Source: Miltoncostaea sp963823515
GTDB lineage: Bacteria; Actinomycetota; Thermoleophilia; Miltoncostaeales; Miltoncostaeaceae
DNA: 64,000 bases
Direction: 5' to 3'
Assembly (NCBI GenBank): GCA_963823515.1
Contig: CAWGMB010000019.1
Span: forward strand, 583,646 to 647,645
Below, in pieces: positions 19,100 through 27,491 of this stretch; position 1 is the first letter of the stretch, and the number at the start of each line of letters is the position of its first letter. A program made the translations under genes and the position numbers. The notes under the pieces are model-generated. The model did no database searches. It worked only from the letters and a program-made list of their open reading frames with translations, and was not told where the DNA came from.

Positions 19100-21267
19100 G
19101 CGAGCGCCTCGGGAAGGCCGCGCTCGTAGGCCGCGCGGGCCCGCTCGACCGCGAGCTCCACCGTGCGCCCGCCGATGGCGATCGAGACGGCCGCACCGCC
19201 CACCTCGCCCAGGCGGCGCACCCGCACCCCGTCGCCGGCCAGGGCCTCGATCCGCGCGGCGTCGCTCTCGCCGGCGACGCTCAACAGCATCCGCCCGCCG
19301 CCCTCGCCGAAGAGCACCTCGTCGTCGCGGCGCCCGGCCTCGAGGGTCACGCGGGCGCCCACGCCGCCGGCCATCCCGCACTCGGCCAGGGCGATCGCGA
19401 GCCCGCCGCCGGAGACGTCGTGCGCGCTGCGCAGGATCCCCTCCCCGGCCGCGCTCAGAACCAGTTCGATCGCGGCCACCTCGCGGCTGACATCGATGTC
19501 GCGCAGTGCTCCTCCGGGCGTCGCGGCGTACTCGCTCGCGTCGAGGACCCCATCATCGCCCACCAGCAGGACGACATCGCCGGCGTCGGCGAAGGCGTGA
19601 CCGACACTGCTGTCGGCGCGCTCCAGCAGGCCCATCATCCCCACCACCGGCGTCGGAAGTATCGAGCGAGTCGCGCTCTCATTGTAGAGCGACACGTTGC
19701 CGGACACGACGGGGACCTCGAGCGCCGTCAGGGCCTCCGCCATCCCGCCGATCGCCTCGGCCAGCCGCCAGCCGGTGGAGCCCTTCTCCGGGTTGGGGAA
19801 GTTGAGGCAGTCGGTCGCGGCGATCGGCCGGGCGCCGACGCACGCCAGGTTCCGCGCCGCCTCGAGCACGCTCGCCCGACCGCCGCCGCGCGGGTCGATC
19901 TCGCAGTGGCGCTCGGCGCAGTCGGTCGTCAGCGCGATCGCCTTGTCCGATCCGGGCAGCCGCACCACGGCGGCATCGCCCCCGGGGCGTCGGACGGTGT
20001 TCGCGCCGACGAGGTGGTCGTAGCGCTCGTAGATCCAGCGCTTGCTCGCCACGTTGGGCCGGGCGAGCAGATCAGCCCACGCCTGCGCGAGATCGGCCGG
20101 CTGCGGGATCGCGGCGAGGTCGAGGGGCGTCCCGGCCGGCGCGGGCGTGCGGGGCACCTCGTAGACCGGTGCGTCGTCGGCGAGGAGCCGGGCCGGCAGA
20201 TCGACCACGACCTCGCCGGCCGCCCGGGCCACCAGGTTCACGCCCTCGGTTACCGTGCCGATCGCGGTCGCGTCGAGGTCCCAGCGCCCGCAGACGGCGA
20301 TCATCTCCTCGAGCTTCTCGGGGAGCACCACCGCCAGCATCCGCTCCTGGCTCTCCGAGACCAGGATCTCCGCGGGGGCCAGCGTCTCGCGCAGCGGCAC
20401 CAGGTCGAGATCGATGTCGAGGCCCACGCCGCCCTTGGCCGCCATCTCGCTCGCGGCGCTGGTGAGGCCGGCTGCGCCGAGGTCCTGCAGCGCCACGAGC
20501 ATCCCGGTCTCGGCCAGCTCCCGGCAGCAGTCCATCAGCTTGCGCTCGGTGAAGGGGTCGCTCACCTGGACCGACGGGCGCTTGTCCTCGCCCTCGTCGA
20601 GCTCGGCGGAGGCCAGCACGCTGGCGCCCCCGATTCCGTCGCGGCCGGTCTTGTTGCCGAACAGCACCAGGGCGTTCCCGGGCCCCTGGGCCGCCGCGCG
20701 CAGGATGCCGCCCGGCCCGAGGACGCCCACGCACATGGCGTTGACCAGGCACGACTCCTCGTAGCGGTCGTCGAACGAGACCTCGCCGCCGACCGTGGGG
20801 ACGCCGATGCAGTTGCCGTAGTGGCCGATGCCGGCGACCGACCGGGTGAACAGGTGGCGGCTGCGCGCGCTGGACAGCTCGCCGAAGCGCAGCGAGTCGA
20901 GCAGGGCGATCGGGCGGGCGCCCATGGCGATGATGTCGCGGACGATGCCGCCCACCCCGGTCGCGGCGCCCTCGAAGGGCTCCACCGCCGAGGGGTGGTT
21001 GTGGCTCTCGATCTTCAGCGCCACCGCGATGCCGTCGCCGACGTCCACGACGCCGGCGTTCTCGCCGGGGCCCTGAAGCACGCGCGGGCTGCTCGTGGGG
21101 AACCCGCGCAGGAGGGGCTTGGAGTGCTTGTAGGAGCAGTGCTCGCTCCACATCAGGCTGAACATGACGAGCTCGGGGTCGCTGGGCGCGCGCCCGAGCA
21201 GCTCGGGGATGAGCGCGGCCTCGTCGTCGGTGAGGCCGAGCTGGCGGTGGAGCGGGACCTGGGTCAT
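19096..21267 (-). CDS. purL: FGAM synthase subunit PurL (small type)
   Basis: A 723-residue small PurL, the ATPase/synthase subunit that needs PurQ for ammonia and PurS for assembly. The start MTQVPLHRQLGLTDDEAAL is typical, with LMWSEHCSYKHSKPLL near residue 43, KIESHNHPSAVEPFEGAATG near 89, and GNALVLFGNKTGRDGIGG near 215. The C-terminal half repeats the PurM-like fold with SAHDVSGGGLAIALAE. ATG 21267 overlaps purQ by 4 bases. A larger open frame to 21522 is not real. Confidence 0.97.
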   Translation of the reverse strand: MTQVPLHRQLGLTDDEAALIPELLGRAPSDPELVMFSLMWSEHCSYKHSKPLLRGFPTSSPRVLQGPGENAGVVDVGDGIAVALKIESHNHPSAVEPFEGAATGVGGIVRDIIAMGARPIALLDSLRFGELSSARSRHLFTRSVAGIGHYGNCIGVPTVGGEVSFDDRYEESCLVNAMCVGVLGPGGILRAAAQGPGNALVLFGNKTGRDGIGGASVLASAELDEGEDKRPSVQVSDPFTERKLMDCCRELAETGMLVALQDLGAAGLTSAASEMAAKGGVGLDIDLDLVPLRETLAPAEILVSESQERMLAVVLPEKLEEMIAVCGRWDLDATAIGTVTEGVNLVARAAGEVVVDLPARLLADDAPVYEVPRTPAPAGTPLDLAAIPQPADLAQAWADLLARPNVASKRWIYERYDHLVGANTVRRPGGDAAVVRLPGSDKAIALTTDCAERHCEIDPRGGGRASVLEAARNLACVGARPIAATDCLNFPNPEKGSTGWRLAEAIGGMAEALTALEVPVVSGNVSLYNESATRSILPTPVVGMMGLLERADSSVGHAFADAGDVVLLVGDDGVLDASEYAATPGGALRDIDVSREVAAIELVLSAAGEGILRSAHDVSGGGLAIALAECGMAGGVGARVTLEAGRRDDEVLFGEGGGRMLLSVAGESDAARIEALAGDGVRVRRLGEVGGAAVSIAIGGRTVELAVERARAAYERGLPEALA

Positions 21268-21902
21268 GCGATCAGCCCGGCCAGCACCAGCCGCCCGTCC
21301 GTCGATCCCAGCAGGGCGTCGCACGCCTCCTCGGGGTGGGGCATCAGCCCCATCACGTTCCCGGCCGCGTTCGCCACGCCGGCCACCGCGTCGGTGGAGC
21401 CGAGCAGGTTGTCGCGGTAGCGCAGCACCACGCGGGCGCGGGCCGGGTCGCCGTACCAGGCGCCCTCGTTGTTCTTGACGGGGATCGAGATCACGGAGCC
21501 CGCCTCCAGCCCGGACGTCCACGGCGTGTCCGGGTCGGCCACCTCGAGGTCCATCTGGCGGCAGACGAACGAGAGGGTCGCGTTGCGCCGCAGCGCCCCG
21601 GGCAGTAGCCCGGCCTCACAGAGCACCTGGAAGCCGTTGCAGATGCCGACCACGCGCCCGCCGGCCTCGGCGTGGCGGCGCACGGCGGCCATGATCGGCG
21701 CGCGGCTGGCGATCGCCCCGCAGCGCAGATGGTCGCCGTAGGAGAAGCCACCCGGCAGCAGCACGGCGTCGGCGCCCTCGGGCAGGTGGTCGTCGGCGTG
21801 CCAGGCCTCGACGGCCGTGGCCCCGAGGCCCTCCACCGCGCGCGCGGCGCTGTCGTGGTCGAGCGATCCCGGGAAGTGGAGCACGGCGACCGTCGTGCTC
21901 AC
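21264..21902 (-). CDS. purQ: FGAM synthase glutaminase subunit PurQ
   Basis: A 212-residue class I glutamine amidotransferase that feeds ammonia to PurL. Motifs: AVLHFPGSLDHDSA at the start, LLPGGFSYGDHLRCGAIAS near 50, the nucleophile Cys in VVGICNGFQVLCEAGLLPGA near 86, and the His-Glu pair in MGLMPHPEEACD near the end. GTG at 21902 overlaps the purS stop (GTGA). Confidence 0.96.
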   Translation of the reverse strand: MSTTVAVLHFPGSLDHDSAARAVEGLGATAVEAWHADDHLPEGADAVLLPGGFSYGDHLRCGAIASRAPIMAAVRRHAEAGGRVVGICNGFQVLCEAGLLPGALRRNATLSFVCRQMDLEVADPDTPWTSGLEAGSVISIPVKNNEGAWYGDPARARVVLRYRDNLLGSTDAVAGVANAAGNVMGLMPHPEEACDALLGSTDGRLVLAGLIA

Positions 21903-22135
21903 CCCGCGACCTCCACCGAGTAGTCCTCGATCAGGGCGTTCGCGAGCAGCTGCTCGCACATGGCGCGTGCCTGCCCGGCCGGGTCGTCGCCGGAGATGGC
22001 GAGCTCGATCCGCTTGCCGATCCGCACCTCGCCGACGCCGTCGAAGCCGAGCTGCCCCAGCGCCCCGGCCACGGCCTGGCCCTGGGGATCCAGGACGCCG
22101 TGCTTGGGCATCACGGTCACGATCACCTGCGTCAC
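21899..22135 (-). CDS. purS: FGAM synthase subunit PurS
   Basis: A 78-residue dimeric subunit that bridges PurL and PurQ. The sequence TVMPKHGVLDPQGQAV, the block FDGVGEVRIGKRIEL and the C-terminal IEDYSVEV are diagnostic. GTG at 22135 overlaps the purC stop (GTGA). Its presence confirms the three-subunit FGAM synthase. It is a short gene that a longer frame (to 22237) partly hides. Confidence 0.95.
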   Translation of the reverse strand: MTQVIVTVMPKHGVLDPQGQAVAGALGQLGFDGVGEVRIGKRIELAISGDDPAGQARAMCEQLLANALIEDYSVEVAG

Positions 22136-22971
22136 TCGTCCACCTCCGTGATGCGCTCCAGCGCTTCGATGTACCGGGCCCGCGTCCCCTCGACGACCTC
22201 GTCGGGCAGCTCGGGCGGCGGGGAGGAGTGATCCCACCCGATCGCGTCGAGCCAGTCACGCAGGTACTGCTTGTCGAACGACGGCGGGCTCTGGCCGGGC
22301 GCCCAGCGGTCGGCGGGCCACAGGCGGGAGGAGTCGGGGGTGACCGCCTCGTCTCCCAGGGTCAGCCGGCCGTCGGCGTCGAACCCGAGCTCGAACTTGG
22401 TGTCGGCCAGGATGATCCCGGCCGCCGCGCAGCGCTCGGCCGCGCGGGCGTAGAGGGCGAGCGTGATCCGCTCGGCCTCGGCAAGCACGTCGGCGCCGAC
22501 GATCCCGGCCGCCTCGTCGCGGCTGATGTTCATGTCGTGGCCCTCGGTGGCCTTCGTCGCCGGTGTGAAGATCGGCCGCGGCAGGCGGTCTGCCTGGCGC
22601 AGCCCCGCGGGTAGGTGGTGGCCGCAGACCGCCCCGGTCTCCCGGTAGTCCTTCCAGCCCGAGCCCACCAGGTAACCGCGCGCGACGCACTCGATCGGCA
22701 GCATCCGCAGCCGCTCCACGAGCATGGCGCGGTCGCCCACCAGGTCGATCAGGTGGTTGGGGACGATGTCCGCGGTGCGCCCGAACCAGAACGCCGACAT
22801 CGCGGTGAGGACGCGGCCCTTGTCGGGAATCGGCGTCGGCATGATCCAGTCGTAGGCCGAGATCCGGTCGGTCGCGACCAGCAGCAGGCGGCCGGCGTCG
22901 ACCTCGCGCACCTGGCGGACCTTGCCCTCGAGGATGATCGGGTAGTCCGTGACCGCGCCCAGGGCGCTCAC
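22132..22971 (-). CDS. purC: SAICAR synthetase
   Basis: A 279-residue ligase joining aspartate to CAIR. Visible: EGKVRQVREVDAGRLLLVAT, DRISAYDWIMPTPIPDKGRV, PIECVARGYLVGSGWKDY, LADTKFELGFDADGRL and the C-terminal WDHSSPPPELPDEVVE. The start is a GTG at 22971. A 49-base gap separates it from purB, the only real gap in the operon, but no promoter stands out there. Confidence 0.96.
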   Translation of the reverse strand: MSALGAVTDYPIILEGKVRQVREVDAGRLLLVATDRISAYDWIMPTPIPDKGRVLTAMSAFWFGRTADIVPNHLIDLVGDRAMLVERLRMLPIECVARGYLVGSGWKDYRETGAVCGHHLPAGLRQADRLPRPIFTPATKATEGHDMNISRDEAAGIVGADVLAEAERITLALYARAAERCAAAGIILADTKFELGFDADGRLTLGDEAVTPDSSRLWPADRWAPGQSPPSFDKQYLRDWLDAIGWDHSSPPPELPDEVVEGTRARYIEALERITEVDE

Positions 22972-23020
22972 CGACGGCCTTCCGGTACGACGGGGGCACA
23001 GGTTCCGTGCCGCAGCGCCG

Positions 23021-24312
<1,292 letters not shown>

Positions 24313-24316
<4 letters not shown>

Positions 24317-25590
24317 GCGGCCTCCATCCCCGATGCGATGTCGCCGCGCATCTGGCGGCCCTCGAACGTGATCAGCTCGGCGGCGGCGTAGGCCCTGGCG
24401 CGCGCGTCGGCGACGCTGTCGCCCCGGGCGCTCACCGCCAGCACGCGGCCGCCGGCCGTGACGATCGTGCCGCCCGGCCCCGGCGCGGTCCCGGCGTGGT
24501 ACACCTCGGCGCCCGTCGCCGCGGCCGCGGCCAGTCCCTCGATCACGTCTCCCTGGCGCGGCGCGCCGGGGTAGCCGTGCGCGGCGAGCACGACGGCCAC
24601 CGCGGCGCCGTCGCTCACGCGCACCGGCCGGTCGGGCAGCTCGCCGTCGGCCGCCGCGGTGAGCAGCCCCAGCAGGTCCTCGTCGAGCCGCGGCAGCAGC
24701 GCCTGGGTCTCCGGGTCGCCGAAGCGCGTGTTGAACTCGAGCACGCGGGGGCCGTCCGGCGTCATCATCAGCCCGGCGTAGAGCACTCCCGAGAACGGGA
24801 TCCCGCGGCGCGCGAGCTCGGCGACGACGGGGCGGTGCACCGAGTCGATCAGCTGGTCGGCCAGCGCGTCAGGGATGTCAGGCACCGGCGAGACCGAGCC
24901 CATCCCACCCGTGTTCGGCCCGGTGTTGCCCTCGCCGATCGGCTTGTAGTCGCGAGCGGCGGGGAAACGGGCGACGGCCGTGCCGTCGGTGATCGCGAGC
25001 AGCGAGACCTCGGGGCCGGTCATGCCCTCCTCCACCACCACGACCCGCCCGGCCTCGCCGAAGGCCGATCGCGTCAGGCAGAGCTGCAGGGCCTCGCGGG
25101 CCTCGGCCTCGGTGGAGACCACCATCACGCCCTTGCCCGCCGCCAGCCCGTCCGCCTTGACCGCCACCGGAAGGCCCAGATCGGCGACGGCCGCCATGCC
25201 GGCGTCGACGTCGGTGACGGTGTGCGAGCGCGCGGTGGGGACGCCGGCGGCCGCCATGACCTCCTTGGCGAAGGCCTTGCTGCCCTCCAGGCGCGCCGCG
25301 GCGGCCGACGGGCCGAAGGCGCGGATGCCGAAGGCGCGCAGCGAGTCGCAGAGGCCGGCGACGAGCGGCCCCTCGGGTCCGACCACGACGAGGTCGGCCC
25401 GGTACGCGGCCGCCAGGGCCGCGACACCGCCCACGTCGTCGATGCTCAGCGGGATCAGCTCGGCGTCGGCGGCGATGCCGGCGTTGCCTCCCGCGCAGTA
25501 GATCCGCGGCGCTTCGGGCGATCGCGCCAGCGCACGCACCAAGGCGTGCTCGCGACCCCCGCCTCCGACGACCAGCACCGTGCGATTCAC
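24313..25590 (-). CDS. purD: Phosphoribosylamine-glycine ligase (GAR synthetase)
   Basis: A 425-residue ATP-grasp enzyme and the first cistron of the purine operon. Motifs: NRTVLVVGGGGREHALVRAL, VVVGPEGPLVAGLCD, GLPVAVKADGLAAGKGVMV, NTGPNTGGMGSVSPVP and EFNTRFGDPETQALLPRL. I use GTG at 25590, which puts the conserved NRTVLVVG at the very start. Another GTG at 25608 would add six residues. The 62-base divergent gap to the next gene must hold the operon promoter, but I see no clear PurR-type or riboswitch element in it. Confidence 0.96.
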
Positions 25591-25636
25591 CCGGGCACTC
25601 TCGCACACCCCGCGCCCCGATTCCGGCTCCGACCAC

Positions 25637-25642
25637 TACTCT
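25637..25642 (+). promoter_or_regulatory. -10 box for the small membrane protein gene
   Basis: TACTCT (TANNNT) lies 10 bases before the ATG at 25653 in the purD divergent gap, giving a leader of only a few bases. Confidence 0.4.
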
Positions 25643-25652
25643 TTACCGCACG

Positions 25653-26015
25653 ATGGTGAACCCGCCGCATTCCAGCCGCGCCGACCGCGAGGCCCGGCGC
25701 GCCCTCCTCGAGGAGGCGCTCTCCGAGCTGCCCGCCGCGACCGACCCCGAGCGGGCGGCGGCCGAGGTGATGCGTGCCCTCGACTCGTACATCGAGTCGA
25801 CCGGCGGCGGCACCGCGCTCTCCCCGCGCGAGGCCCCCGTGACCGACTTCGCGCGTCAGGAGGCGCGCGAGACGCGCTGGGCCATGTGGCTCGTGATCGG
25901 CGGCGCGGCGCTGGGCACCGCCGTCGTGGCGGTGGCCCTTTCCGGGGGCTGGCCGGCGCTGATCGCGATCATCGCGATCTGGGTCATCGCGCTCGCGGCC
26001 CTGGTCTCGACCTAG
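25653..26015 (+). CDS. Small membrane protein with charged N-terminal helix
   Basis: 120 residues: an acidic/basic helical N-terminal half (REARRALLEEALSEL, AAEVMRALDSYIE) followed by two adjacent hydrophobic segments at about 78-96 and 101-119, and almost no tail. I do not recognise the family. The TAG stop shares two bases with the stop of the convergent carbonic anhydrase gene. Confidence 0.6.
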   Translation: MVNPPHSSRADREARRALLEEALSELPAATDPERAAAEVMRALDSYIESTGGGTALSPREAPVTDFARQEARETRWAMWLVIGGAALGTAVVAVALSGGWPALIAIIAIWVIALAALVST

Positions 26016-26521
26016 GGCGCCAGGGGCGGGGACGGCTCGCGCAGCTCGCCGGTGTCGACGTCGTAGACGAAGCCGCGCACCTGATCCCGGTGCGGGATGA
26101 AGGGCGAGCTGCGGATCCGCCGGATCGACTGGCGCACGTTCTCGTCGAGGTCGGTGAACGACTCGATGGCGAAGCTCGGGGCCATCCCGCTGAGCGCCTG
26201 CAGCTCGGCGCGGAAGCCGTCGTCGGTCACCTTCTCCATCCCGCAGTCGGTGTGGTGGATCAGGAGGATCTCGCGCGTTCCCAGCCGCAGCTGCGACACG
26301 GCCAGCGAGCGGATCATGTCGTCGGTTATGACGCCGCCCGCGTTGCGCAGCACGTGCGCCTCTCCCTGGTCGAGGCCGAGCGCGGCGAAGACGTCGAGGC
26401 GCGAGTCCATGCAGGCGACCACCGCCAGCTTCCTCCGCGGCCGGATGTCGAGGTGCTCACGGCGCGCGAAGCGCTCGGCGAAGCCCCGGTTGTTGGCGAG
26501 GAGCTCGTCGGTCACGCCCAT
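26012..26521 (-). CDS. Beta-class carbonic anhydrase
   Basis: A 169-residue enzyme that hydrates CO2. The zinc ligands are Cys37 in VVACMDSRLDV and His90/Cys93 in LLIHHTDCGM, with the Asp39-Arg41 dyad next to Cys37 and the block HVLRNAGG near 56. The short length and the CMDSR variant fit the small type-II-like actinobacterial/archaeal beta-CA group. ATG at 26521 starts MGVTDELLANNRGFAERF. The open frame continuing to 27124 is antisense to the HD-GYP gene and not real. Confidence 0.9.
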   Translation of the reverse strand: MGVTDELLANNRGFAERFARREHLDIRPRRKLAVVACMDSRLDVFAALGLDQGEAHVLRNAGGVITDDMIRSLAVSQLRLGTREILLIHHTDCGMEKVTDDGFRAELQALSGMAPSFAIESFTDLDENVRQSIRRIRSSPFIPHRDQVRGFVYDVDTGELREPSPPLAP

Positions 26522-26546
26522 GGAGACGATCCTACGGATCGCGCGG

Positions 26547-26618
26547 TCAGGACCACAGCATCGCCACCAGTTGCCGCGCGATCGTCTCCGGGTCGGGCGG
26601 GCATCCGGGGATGCGCAC
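26547..26618 (-). pseudogene. Possible remnant of a NuoB/hydrogenase-small-subunit-like C-terminus
   Basis: Upstream of the carbonic anhydrase gene one minus-strand frame ends in DVRIPGCPPDPETIARQL followed by VAMLWS and a stop at 26547. The VPGCPPxPExI pattern is the highly specific C-terminal cluster-ligand motif of NuoB and related hydrogenase small subunits. No start or other cluster motif is present upstream in any frame I translated, so it looks like a decayed fragment. A chance match in GC-rich sequence cannot be excluded. Confidence 0.3.
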
Positions 26619-26783
26619 GTCGCGCCGCCCGGGAGGGCGGCGCGCAGGCGACTCCCGCGGCCGTGGGGATCGCGCTGCGCATCGACCGGATGCGCCGCCG
26701 CGAGGCCCGTCCCGCACCCCCCGCGGAAATTTCTCCGATGTAGATCCGACGTTTCGAGCCCGGAGCGGGTCTTACACGTCGAG

Positions 26784-27452
26784 ATGATCGACTGGTTCCC
26801 CCCGCCGACCTCCTCCGACCCCGCCAAGGCGCTGCTCCTCTGGCAGGGCGGGATCACGATGCGCCGCGTCGCCCGGTCGATCGATGACCGCGACCCGGCC
26901 ACGGCGGGCCACTCGGACCGCGTCGCCCGGATGGCGGAGATGATCGCCCGCGAGCTCCGCTGGAGTCGTCGCTCGATCGAGCGCATCCGCGAGACCGGGG
27001 CGATCCACGACATCGGCAAGGTCTGCATCCCCGAGTCGATCCTCCTGACGCCCGGGACGCTCTCGCCCGACGAGTACGAGATCGTCAAGACCCACGCGGT
27101 CCTCGGCGCCGAGATCGCCGCCACCGTCCTCGGCCGGCGTCAGGTCGCCTGGATCCGCCACCATCACGAGCGCTGGGACGGCGGCGGCTACCCCGACCGC
27201 CTGGCCGCCGAGGAGATCCCCGAGGGGGCGGCCGTCCTCGCCCTGGCCGACGCCTGGGACGCGATGACCAGCCGCTCCTGGTCGCGGGCCGCGCTCACTC
27301 GCGCCGAGGCGCTGGAGGAGTGCGAGCGCGAGTCCGGGCGGCAGTTCGCGCCCTGGGCGGTCGCGGCACTGCAGCGGGCCGTCGCCGGTCGCATCGACCT
27401 CGCCGTCCCGGCGCCCCGGCCGGGCGTGCTCCGCCTGATCTCGGCGGCCTGA
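26784..27452 (+). CDS. HD-GYP domain protein (probable cyclic-di-GMP phosphodiesterase)
   Basis: 222 residues, essentially a lone HD-GYP domain. DPATAGHSDRVARMAEMIA opens the domain, HDIGKVCIPESIL holds the HD metal ligands near residue 77, HHHERWDGGGYPDRL carries the GYP motif near residue 130, and LADAWDAMTSRSW follows. The family hydrolyses cyclic di-GMP. No receiver or sensor domain is attached. ATG at 26784 (MIDWFPPPTSSDPAK) is chosen because everything upstream is antisense to other coding sequence. A second HD-GYP protein lies at 59 kb. Confidence 0.85.
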   Translation: MIDWFPPPTSSDPAKALLLWQGGITMRRVARSIDDRDPATAGHSDRVARMAEMIARELRWSRRSIERIRETGAIHDIGKVCIPESILLTPGTLSPDEYEIVKTHAVLGAEIAATVLGRRQVAWIRHHHERWDGGGYPDRLAAEEIPEGAAVLALADAWDAMTSRSWSRAALTRAEALEECERESGRQFAPWAVAALQRAVAGRIDLAVPAPRPGVLRLISAA

Positions 27453-27491
27453 ACCGACGATCAGTGGGCCCCCGGCCGTTCGTACGGCCGT

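Noticed and set aside
19420..21420. A 666-codon plus-strand frame over purL
   Set aside because: Antisense shadow of purL, with His/Asp/Val/Gly-rich composition and no recognisable domain.
25540..25700. A purine riboswitch or PurR-box in front of purD
   Set aside because: The gap is 62 bases, with no conserved aptamer core and no PurR palindrome.
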